DNA from: Anaeromyxobacter sp.
Lineage (GTDB): Bacteria; Myxococcota; Myxococcia; Myxococcales; Anaeromyxobacteraceae
Assembly (NCBI GenBank): GCA_016718565.1
Contig: JADKCZ010000008.1
Location: forward strand, 1 to 64,000
DNA length: 64,000 bases
Direction: 5' to 3'
Position 1 is the stretch's first letter; every line of letters begins with the position of its first letter. This document shows, piece after piece, positions 57,116-64,000 of the stretch. The notes under the pieces were generated by a model. That model worked only from the letters and a program-made list of their open reading frames with translations, did no database searches and was not told where the DNA came from. The translations under genes were made by a program, and so were the position numbers.

Positions 57116-58705
57116 ATGGAACCCCTGCTCAACCAGCTCCGCGAGCTCCCCAAGGCCCTGGCCTCCCTGCCGGCCGGCATCAAGTTCGTGGTCTTCGTGG
57201 CGGCCCTGGCGGCCATCGGCCTGGGCGTGCAGAGCGCCGTGCAGGGCGCCGAGGCCTACCAGTACGCCTTCACCAACCTGACGCCGGAGGACTCCGCCGA
57301 GGCGGCCGGGACCCTCAAGAACGCCGGCCTGCCCTTCCGCCTGGAGGCCGGCGGCAGCGCCCTGGCCGTGCCGGCCGCCAAGGTCTACGACGCCCGCCTG
57401 CTGCTGGCCGGCGCCGGCCTGCCGCGCGGCGGCGGGGTGGGCTTCGAGATCTTCGACCGCGGCGACCTGGGCGTCTCGGAGTTCACCCAGAAGGTCAACC
57501 TGCGCCGCGCCACCGAGGGCGAGCTGGCCCGCACCATCTCCCGCCTGACGCAGGTGCGCACCGCCCGGGTCCACCTCACCATGACCGAGAAGGGGCTCTT
57601 CCGCGACCAGGACAAGACCGCCTCGGCCGCCGTGGTGGTCAACCTCCAGCCCGGCCGCAAGCTGGGCGACAAGGAGATCGCCGGCATCCGGCACCTGGTC
57701 TCCGCCGCCGTCCCCGGGCTGGCCGCCGAGGGGGTCACCGTGGTGGACGGGGCCGGCGAGGTCCTGACCGCCGAGGGTGGCTGGGGCCAGGCCATGGGCT
57801 ACCAGAAGAAGCTCGAGCACGACCTGGAGCGGCGGGTGGTGGACATGATCGAGCAGGCGGTCGGGCCTGGCGCGGTCATCGCCCGGGTCACCGCCACCAT
57901 GGACGCCAACGAGATCCAGACCAACGCCGAGACGGTGGACCCCGACGCCACCGCGCTGCGCAGCGAGCGGCGCGTCACCCAGGCCTCCCAGGGCGCCGCC
58001 GCCGGCGCGGCCGGCCTGGCCGGCGCCGCCGCCAACCAGCCGCTGGCCCCGGCCGCCCCGGCCGCCGCCGCCGCCAAGGGCGCCGCCTCCACCATGGAGG
58101 ACAACATCCGCAACTTCGAGGTCTCCAGGACCACCACCACCACCCTGGCCAAGGTGCCTCGCCTGACCAAGATCTCGGTGGCGGTGCTGGTGGACGCCCT
58201 GAACGGCCAGCCTCGACCCCAGGCCGAGCTCGACAAGCTGGGCGAGCTGGCGCGCCGCGCGGTGGGCTTCGACGAGGCCCGCGGGGACGAGTTCGACCTG
58301 ACCAGCGCCCCCTTCACCCGCAGCGAGGAGGCCGCCGGCGAGGCCGCCCCCGCCGCGGTGGCCGCCCGTCCCTGGTGGTTCTGGGCGGCGGCCGGCGGCG
58401 GCGCGGTGCTGCTGCTGGCGGTGCTGGGCCTGGTGGCGCTGCGCAGGAAGCGCCCGGCCCAGGACGCCAGCGACCTGCAGTTCCTCACCCCGGGCGCCAG
58501 CGTCGCCCAGATCGAGGCGGCCCTGGCCCGCGAGGCCGCCCTGCCCCCCTCGACCGTGCCGCCCCGCGCCGCCCTCGTCGACCCCACCCAGTCGCTGCGC
58601 GACCGCGCCCGCGAGCTGGCCACCAAGGACCCCACCCGCGCCGCGCACATCCTGAAGGCCTGGATGGCCCAGGAGCAGCGCAGCAACCGGAGCCACGATG
58701 CCTGA
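57116..58705 (+). CDS. fliF: Flagellar MS-ring protein FliF
   Basis: A 529-residue protein with an N-terminal transmembrane helix (residues 22-42), the periplasmic FliF repeats (RDQDKTASAAVVV and VTVVDGAGEVLT among conserved blocks) and a second transmembrane helix (about 422-442). The cytoplasmic tail ends in RARELATKDPTRAAHILKAW, the FliG-binding segment. An Ala-rich stretch (residues about 295-325) is unusually low in complexity. Starts eight bases after fliE. Confidence 0.92.
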   Translation: MEPLLNQLRELPKALASLPAGIKFVVFVAALAAIGLGVQSAVQGAEAYQYAFTNLTPEDSAEAAGTLKNAGLPFRLEAGGSALAVPAAKVYDARLLLAGAGLPRGGGVGFEIFDRGDLGVSEFTQKVNLRRATEGELARTISRLTQVRTARVHLTMTEKGLFRDQDKTASAAVVVNLQPGRKLGDKEIAGIRHLVSAAVPGLAAEGVTVVDGAGEVLTAEGGWGQAMGYQKKLEHDLERRVVDMIEQAVGPGAVIARVTATMDANEIQTNAETVDPDATALRSERRVTQASQGAAAGAAGLAGAAANQPLAPAAPAAAAAKGAASTMEDNIRNFEVSRTTTTTLAKVPRLTKISVAVLVDALNGQPRPQAELDKLGELARRAVGFDEARGDEFDLTSAPFTRSEEAAGEAAPAAVAARPWWFWAAAGGGAVLLLAVLGLVALRRKRPAQDASDLQFLTPGASVAQIEAALAREAALPPSTVPPRAALVDPTQSLRDRARELATKDPTRAAHILKAWMAQEQRSNRSHDA

Positions 58706-59765
58706 CCTCGGCCCCAGCGCCCGCGAGCAGAAGGCGGACGCCCCGCTCCCCGCCGCCATCATGGCGGAGTCGTCCGGCCTCGGCTGCCAGCGCGCCGCGG
58801 CGGTGCTGCTGGGCGTCGGCGCCGAGGCGGCCGGCACCATCTTCAAGATGTTCGGCGAGACCGAGCTGCGCCGGGTGGCGCTGGGCGCCAAGGACCTGCG
58901 CACCGCCCCGTCGGCCCGGGTCGGCGAGGCCCTGGAGACCTTCGTGGAGGCCATGGAGACGGTGGGCGGCGACGCCGCCGCGGGGGACGACATGCTGCGT
59001 GACGTGGCCACCAAGGCGCTGGGGCCCGACATGGCGCGCCGCGCCTTCGACGGGGTCATCCCGCCGCCCCCGCCGGACGAGGTGCTCGGCTCGGTCTCGC
59101 AGGCCGACCCCGAGGCCCTGGCCATGGTGCTGCAGCGCGAGCAGCCGCAGACCATCGCCCTGGTGCTCTCGTCGCTCGACGCCTCGCGGGCCGCCGGCGT
59201 GATGGACCGGCTGCCCGAGAAGTCCCGCCCCGAGGTGCTGCGCCGCATGGCCACCATCGAGTCGGTGGCCCCCGAGGTGCTGCGCGAGGTGGGCCAGGCC
59301 CTCTCCACCGAGCTCAAGTCGCTGGTCTCCGGCGGGATGCGCCGGGTGGACGGCAAGGCCACCGCCCTCGAGATCCTGCGCCGCATCAACCCGCAGCAGC
59401 AGGGGGTGGTGATCGCCGAGATCGAGAAGGACGACCAGGCCCTGGCCGCCGAGATGCGCGGCCGGCTCTTCACCTTCAACGACCTGGTCAACCTGGCCGA
59501 CCGCGACCTGCAGCAGCTGCTGCGCGAGATCGACGCCAGCCGCCTCACCGTGGCGCTCAAGGGCGCCACCGCCGACGTGCGGCAGAAGTTCCTGCAGAAC
59601 CTCTCGTCGCGCGCCGCCGAGATGCTCTCCGACGACCTGTCGGCCATGGGCCCGGTCAAGCTCTCCAGCGTGGAGGCCGCCCAGCAGGAGATCGCCAAGC
59701 TGGCCCAGGAGCTGGCGTCGCAGGGCCGCATCACCATCGTCGGCACCGGCGAGAAGATGCTCTAG
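58698..59765 (+). CDS. fliG: Flagellar motor switch protein FliG
   Basis: A 355-residue protein with the FliG N, middle and C domains. The middle-domain motif is REQPQTIALVLSSL (EHPQ equivalent) and the torque-generating C domain holds FTFNDLVNLADRDLQQLLREI with the charged residues needed for stator contact. It overlaps fliF by eight bases. FliG forms the rotor ring and binds FliM and the stator. Confidence 0.92.
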   Translation: MPDLGPSAREQKADAPLPAAIMAESSGLGCQRAAAVLLGVGAEAAGTIFKMFGETELRRVALGAKDLRTAPSARVGEALETFVEAMETVGGDAAAGDDMLRDVATKALGPDMARRAFDGVIPPPPPDEVLGSVSQADPEALAMVLQREQPQTIALVLSSLDASRAAGVMDRLPEKSRPEVLRRMATIESVAPEVLREVGQALSTELKSLVSGGMRRVDGKATALEILRRINPQQQGVVIAEIEKDDQALAAEMRGRLFTFNDLVNLADRDLQQLLREIDASRLTVALKGATADVRQKFLQNLSSRAAEMLSDDLSAMGPVKLSSVEAAQQEIAKLAQELASQGRITIVGTGEKML

Positions 59766-59774
59766 GGGTGACCC

Positions 59775-60389
59775 ATGGCCGACTCCCTCCAGCGCCCGGC
59801 CTTCCTGCAGGCCATCCCCCCGGTGGGCGAGGCCCGCCTGGCGACCTTCGGGCACGCCGGCGGGCGCCCGCCGCCGCGGCCCCCCAGCTTCCACGGGCGG
59901 CGCCAGGAGCCGGAGCCGCCGCCCGGCCCCACCCAGGAGGAGCTGGCCGCCCTCCGCGCCGAGGCCTTCCAGCGGGTGGCGCACGCCGTGGAGGTGCTGA
60001 AGCTCCAGTCGGAGCGGCTGGCCGAGCAGGCCCGCAACGACGCCCTGGAGATCGGCTTCCTGGTGGCGCGGCGCATCCTGGAGGCCGAGCTGGCCACCGG
60101 GCCGGAGGCGCTCTTCAACCTGGTGCGCGGGGCCCTCAAGCGGGCCGGCGACTCCCGGCGGGTGGTGGTGCGGGTCCACCCGGAGCACCTCTCGCAGGTG
60201 GCCGGTCCGGCCGCAGCCGGGGAGCTGGGGGTCACCGCCGCGGCCATCGAGGTGGTCGGCGACGCCACCCTGGAGCCCGGCGACGTGGTGGTGGAGACCG
60301 ACTTCGGCAAGGTGGACGGCCGGCTGCGCACCCGCCTCGACGAGCTGCACCGCGCCGCCGCCTCGGCGCTGGAGGAGGGCGCCGCGTGA
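59775..60389 (+). CDS. fliH: Flagellar export regulator FliH
   Basis: A 204-residue protein with a Pro-rich N-terminus and a helical central part (EELAALRAEAFQRVAHAVEV). The C-terminal domain follows the FliH/YscL pattern (VVRVHPEHLSQV, LEPGDVVVETDFGKVDGRL). It binds FliI and recruits it to the export gate. The stop overlaps the fliI start. Confidence 0.85.
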   Translation: MADSLQRPAFLQAIPPVGEARLATFGHAGGRPPPRPPSFHGRRQEPEPPPGPTQEELAALRAEAFQRVAHAVEVLKLQSERLAEQARNDALEIGFLVARRILEAELATGPEALFNLVRGALKRAGDSRRVVVRVHPEHLSQVAGPAAAGELGVTAAAIEVVGDATLEPGDVVVETDFGKVDGRLRTRLDELHRAAASALEEGAA

Positions 60390-61720
60390 GCCTCTACGAC
60401 CGCGAGGCGCTGCGGCGCATCCTCGACGAGGCCGACCCCACCCCGCTGACGGGCACGGTCATCCGGGCCACCGGCCTGATCGTGGAGGCCACCCTGCCGC
60501 GCGTGCCGGTCGGCACGGCCTGCGAGATCCGCACCAAGGACGGCCAGCTGGTGCTGGCCGAGGTGGTGGGCTTCGCCGGCGGCGTGGCCAGGCTGATGCC
60601 GCTCTCCGAGATCCAGGGCATCGGCGAGGGGTGCGACGTGGTCCCGCGCGCCGCCGCCGACCGGGTGCCGGTCGGCCCGGAGCTGCTGGGCCGGGTGGTG
60701 GACGCCTCGCTGCGCCCCATCGACGCCGGGCCCACGCCGCTGCTGCGCGGCCGCGCCCCGCTGCACGCCGTGCCGCCCCCGGCGCTGCACCGCCGCCGGG
60801 TCACCGAGCCGCTGACGCTGGGCATCCGCTCCATCGACGCCTGCCTCACCGTGGGCGAGGGGCAGCGCATGGCGGTCATGGCCGGCCCGGGCGTCGGCAA
60901 GTCGGTGCTGCTGGGCATGCTGGCCCGCTCCGCCTCCGCCGACGTGGTGGTGGTCGGGCTGGTGGGCGAGCGCGGCCGCGAGGTGCGCGAGTTCATCGAG
61001 CGCGACCTGGGCGCCGGCCTGGCCCGCGCGGTGGTGGTGGTGGCCACCAGCGACGAGTCCCCCCTCAAGCGGCTGCGGGCCGCCATGGCCGCCACCTCGG
61101 TGGCCGAGTACTTCCGGGCCCAGGGCCAGAAGGTGCTCCTGCTGATGGACTCGCTGTCGCGGGTGGCCCAGGCCCAGCGAGAGATCGGGCTGGCGGCCGG
61201 CGAGCCGCCCACCACCAAGGGCTACCCGCCCAGCGCCTTCGCGGTGCTGCCGCGCCTGGTGGAGCGGGCCGGCAACGACGCCGGCCAGGGCAGCATCACG
61301 GCCTTCTACACCATCCTGGCGGAGGGTGACGACACCACCGGCGACCCCATCGCCGACGCCGCCCGCGCCACCCTGGACGGCCACCTCATCCTCTCCCGCC
61401 GCATCGCCGAGGCCGGCCTCTACCCGGCCGTGGACGTCCTGGCCTCCATCTCCCGCGTCATGAGCGACATCGTGCCGCCGGAGCACCGCGAGCTGGCCCG
61501 CCAGGCGCGCGAGGTGCTCTCGGCCTACCGCGAGGCGGCGGATCTCATCGAGGTCGGCGCCTACGCCGCCGGCTCCAACCCCAGGGTCGATCGGGCCATC
61601 CGCTGCATCGAGCCGCTGCGCGCCTTCCTGCGCCAGGACCCGGACGAGCGCACCCCGCTCGACGAGACCCTGGGCCGGCTGGCGCAGCTCCTCGGCCCCC
61701 AGGAGCGCCCCCATGCCTGA
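60386..61720 (+). CDS. fliI: Flagellar export ATPase FliI
   Basis: A 444-residue F1-like ATPase. Walker A reads AGPGVGKS (about residue 173), followed by GLVGERGREV, LLLMDSLSRVAQAQREIGLA and EGDDTTGDPIAD. Length is typical. It energises type III export of flagellar subunits. GTG start overlapping fliH; its end overlaps the next gene by eight bases. Confidence 0.93.
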   Translation: MSLYDREALRRILDEADPTPLTGTVIRATGLIVEATLPRVPVGTACEIRTKDGQLVLAEVVGFAGGVARLMPLSEIQGIGEGCDVVPRAAADRVPVGPELLGRVVDASLRPIDAGPTPLLRGRAPLHAVPPPALHRRRVTEPLTLGIRSIDACLTVGEGQRMAVMAGPGVGKSVLLGMLARSASADVVVVGLVGERGREVREFIERDLGAGLARAVVVVATSDESPLKRLRAAMAATSVAEYFRAQGQKVLLLMDSLSRVAQAQREIGLAAGEPPTTKGYPPSAFAVLPRLVERAGNDAGQGSITAFYTILAEGDDTTGDPIADAARATLDGHLILSRRIAEAGLYPAVDVLASISRVMSDIVPPEHRELARQAREVLSAYREAADLIEVGAYAAGSNPRVDRAIRCIEPLRAFLRQDPDERTPLDETLGRLAQLLGPQERPHA

Positions 61721-62597
61721 GCGCCGCTCCTGCCTCGCGTCGCTGCGGCTGGCCTGCCTGCTGCTGGCCCCCCTGGCGGCGGCCCCGTCGCGCGCCAGCG
61801 AGCCGCCGGCCCCGCCGGCGCCCGAGGTCCGCGGCCCGGCGCACCCGCTGGCCCGGCCGGATCCCCACGCCGCCGAGGCCGTCCCGCCGCTCAGCCCCGA
61901 GGTGCCCGAGCCGCACGCGGCCGCGCCGGTGGTGGCCGCCCCGCGCGCCCCCACCGCGCCAGGCACGGTCGGGCACGGCAACGGCACCGCCACGCTGGAG
62001 GATCACGCCACCGGGGCCATCCAGGCCGCCTCGCCCAGCGCCGGCCGTGCCGCCGCGGGCGACGCCGCCACGGCGGCGGCCGCGGTGCGCGGCCTGACCG
62101 GCGGGAAGAAGGAGCCCGCCCCGGCCTCGCGCGAGCCGCCGGTGCCGCCGACGCTGACCGGCAAGGCCCTGGCCGAGGAGCTGCGCCGCTCCGCCGGCGG
62201 GCGCGCCACCGACCAGGAGGCCCTGGCCGCCGAGCGGGCCCGCCTGGACCGGCTCACCAAGGAGATCGCCGAGGCCCGCGCCGCCCTCAAGGCGGAGACC
62301 GGACGGCTCGAGGCGCTGGTCACGCAGGCCGCCGAGGCGCAGGCCAGGGCCGCCAAGGGGGCCAAGCCCAGGCCAGGCCAGAAGGGCCCCGCCGCGCCGT
62401 TCGAGGCGCTCGCCAAGACCATGAAGAGCATGAAGGCCGACCAGGCGGCCGCGCTGCTGACCCGGCTCGACCGCCCGCTGGCCGCCACCCTCCTGGCCGG
62501 CATGAAGCCGGCCGAGGCCGCCGCCGTGCTCGAGAAGATGGACAGCGCCACCAGCGCCTCGCTGGTCACGCTCCTCGCCAAGAAGGAGTCGCCATGA
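61713..62597 (+). CDS. MotE/MgtE_N-like protein in the FliJ position
   Basis: A 294-residue protein with a signal-type N-terminus (residues 8-29), a low-complexity Ala/Pro region and a coiled coil (about 175-225, EALAAERARLDRLTKEIAEA). A C-terminal helical MgtE_N-like domain (residues about 240-290; ADQAAALLTRLDRPLAATLL) resembles MotE of rhizobia, a periplasmic stator chaperone. In many flagellar operons FliJ follows FliI; here a secreted-type coiled-coil protein takes that slot. It overlaps fliI and the FliK-like gene. Confidence 0.7.
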   Translation: MPERRSCLASLRLACLLLAPLAAAPSRASEPPAPPAPEVRGPAHPLARPDPHAAEAVPPLSPEVPEPHAAAPVVAAPRAPTAPGTVGHGNGTATLEDHATGAIQAASPSAGRAAAGDAATAAAAVRGLTGGKKEPAPASREPPVPPTLTGKALAEELRRSAGGRATDQEALAAERARLDRLTKEIAEARAALKAETGRLEALVTQAAEAQARAAKGAKPRPGQKGPAAPFEALAKTMKSMKADQAAALLTRLDRPLAATLLAGMKPAEAAAVLEKMDSATSASLVTLLAKKESP

Positions 62598-64000
62598 CCA
62601 TCGACCTGGCCGGCCTCACGCTGGTCACCACCGGCGCCGTGACGCCGCGGGGTCCCGACCTCGCCGCGGGCGGCTCCCAGCTGGGACGGCGCACCGCCGA
62701 GAGCCCCTTCGCCGTGCTCCTGGCCTCCGCCAGCCCGGGGCGCCCGTCGGAGCGCGCGGCCGCGGAGGCGCCGGCCGGGAACCGCCAGGCGGCCCTGCTG
62801 GCGGGCCTGGCCGAGCACGCCGCTGCGGCTGGCGCTGCCCTCGCCGCTGCCGCTGCCGCGACCCAGGCCGGCTCGGAGTCGGGCACGCCAGCCGTCGCCA
62901 CCTCGGACCCGCTCGAAGGTTCGGCCGTCGCGGCGCAGGAGGCCCCTGAGAGCAGCCTCCTCGCCGCCCAGGCCCCCTCTCCCGCCCCGGCGGGAGAGGG
63001 GGTCGTCCTGGCCGCCGCGCTGGCTGCGGCGAGCACCCTCGCGGGCGCTCGGGCGAGCATGGCCACGGCCGCGGGCATGGCGCCCGCAGCGGCGTGGCCC
63101 GTGAGCTCAGGCAGGAGGCCCGCGGCGACGCCGTCCGTGACCGCCAGCACGGGGTCCAGCGAGGCCTCCCAGGCCCGCGACGCCGGCGCCACGGCCCCTT
63201 CGTCGCCGATCCTCTCGCGATCCGAGCCGGGCCTGCCGCCCGGCTCGCCCGGAGCCAGCGCCAGCCGCATGGCGCGGGCCGGCGGGGGGCTGGCGCCTGG
63301 CCGCCAGGCCGGACCGGCCAGCCCGGCAGGAATGGCCGCCCACACACCGTCGGCCCAGCCCGCCGTTCCGCCCTGCACTGTCGAGGTCCACCCTGGGCCG
63401 CACCCTGCCAACCACCCGTCCGCGCAGGAGCCACGGGGCCCGGTCGCGCCCGCCGGCATGCCGGGGCGCAGCGCCAGGCTCGAGCCCGGGGCGCCCGCCT
63501 CGGCCACGCCGGCCGCCTCCGGCACCGTCCGTGCATTTGCACCGCAGCGGGACCGAGACGTGACGACCGACGACACCACCACCAGTGACCAGGATCGCTC
63601 CGGCGATGGCGCCGAGGCTGGCCCTGCCCTTGATCGCCGAGGCCTCGCCGCCGCAGGTCGTCCCACCGCGGCCGGGCTCCCGCCTGCAGCCCCCGGGCGA
63701 CCCGCCGCGCAGGCCGAGCCGGCACCACCCGTCCAGCCGCAGGCCGACGGCGACGCTGGCGTCCCGTCTCCCGCCCAGGCCATCGACTCGGCCAGGGAGG
63801 AGTCGCCCCCCGCCCCCGCGCCGGTCCGCCGCCGCGACGACCCGGCGCGCCGCGCCGCGCCACCGCCGACACCGCCTCGCCGCGCCAGCTGGCTGGCCCG
63901 CCGCGCCCCGCCGCACCCCAGCCGCCGGCGCGCGCCGCCGCCGAGCCGGACCAGCGCCTCGCGCCGGCGGCCTTGCTGGCCCGCGACCTGGCCACCGGCG
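62594..64000 (+). CDS. fliK: FliK-like hook-length control protein, 3' end outside the window
   Basis: The frame from the ATG at 62594 (overlapping the upstream stop) stays open to the window end. It is rich in Ala, Pro, Gly, Ser and Thr, as the N-terminal export region of FliK is. Near 63835-63930 another frame reads more like protein: AEPDQRLAPAALLARDLATG, with better third-base G/C. A one-base loss is therefore likely in about 63825-63880. The C-terminal FliK domain would lie beyond 64000. Identification rests on position in the operon and composition, not on a conserved motif. Confidence 0.5.
   Translation, partial: MTIDLAGLTLVTTGAVTPRGPDLAAGGSQLGRRTAESPFAVLLASASPGRPSERAAAEAPAGNRQAALLAGLAEHAAAAGAALAAAAAATQAGSESGTPAVATSDPLEGSAVAAQEAPESSLLAAQAPSPAPAGEGVVLAAALAAASTLAGARASMATAAGMAPAAAWPVSSGRRPAATPSVTASTGSSEASQARDAGATAPSSPILSRSEPGLPPGSPGASASRMARAGGGLAPGRQAGPASPAGMAAHTPSAQPAVPPCTVEVHPGPHPANHPSAQEPRGPVAPAGMPGRSARLEPGAPASATPAASGTVRAFAPQRDRDVTTDDTTTSDQDRSGDGAEAGPALDRRGLAAAGRPTAAGLPPAAPGRPAAQAEPAPPVQPQADGDAGVPSPAQAIDSAREESPPAPAPVRRRDDPARRAAPPPTPPRRASWLARRAPPHPSRRRAPPPSRTSASRRRPCWPATWPPA

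Overview
The window is about 64 kb of very GC-rich DNA with extreme G/C bias at third codon positions. The gene content is multiheme c-type cytochromes, OmcA/MtrC-type decaheme proteins, several sigma-54 activators, a flagellar basal-body operon and an NrfD-type quinol oxidoreductase. This suggests a Myxococcota / former deltaproteobacterial respirer, most like Anaeromyxobacter. The genus is an inference from gene content, not from a marker gene. I saw no rRNA, tRNA, CRISPR array or insertion sequence.

Layout. 0-10 kb: a lipoprotein, a sigma-54 activator with a degenerate receiver, and an operon for a membrane-bound complex related to group 4 hydrogenases (HyfB, C, E, F, G and a ferredoxin-HyfI fusion). 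The large subunit lacks the NiFe-binding cysteines, so this is an Ehr-type complex and not a working hydrogenase. The stretch from about 1.4 to 8.6 kb is riddled with small indels that break every gene except the last. 10-24 kb: an MscS channel, a roughly 1,550-residue acyl-CoA-synthetase / kinase-like / GNAT fusion (two frame breaks), a Thermus-type homocitrate synthase, an EamA transporter, a patatin (one frame break), an ACT protein, a D-cysteine desulfhydrase-like enzyme, a chemoreceptor, a DTW-domain protein, a YheT-like hydrolase and a DUF1624-type membrane acyltransferase. 24.7-28 kb: tetraheme cytochrome, Tat-exported FeS protein, NrfD and monoheme cytochrome, together a putative menaquinol:cytochrome c oxidoreductase. 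28-36 kb: B12-radical SAM protein, AmpG-like transporter, glutamate dehydrogenase, a RecA-like/PEP-synthase-N-terminal fusion, and alanine aminotransferase. 36-42 kb: two decaheme lipoproteins, each carrying a collagen-like Gly-X-Y segment between the lipid anchor and the first heme. 42-52 kb: M1 aminopeptidase, acyl-CoA dehydrogenase, sensor kinase, SEC-C methionine aminopeptidase, and a MetX-homoserine dehydrogenase fusion. 52-64 kb: a flagellar block with two receiver-less sigma-54 activators around an orphan secreted protein, followed by flgB, flgC, fliE, fliF, fliG, fliH, fliI, a MotE-like gene and a FliK-like gene running off the end.

How it fits together. The NrfD module could pass quinol electrons to periplasmic cytochromes, and the two decaheme lipoproteins could carry them to or across the cell surface, so the window may hold both ends of an extracellular electron transfer route. 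Sigma-54 control recurs. A well-spaced -24/-12 element lies upstream of the flagellar activator, another precedes the Ehr operon, and four copies of a 16-bp TGCCG...GCATGG dyad flank the Ehr activator and probably are its binding sites.

Quality caution. Where the original sequence can be guessed, the breaks in the first 13 kb look like one- or two-base losses in G/C or short repeats. They could be base-calling errors or real decay; the sequence alone does not decide. Further single breaks are seen near 19.12 kb and, less surely, near 63.84 kb.
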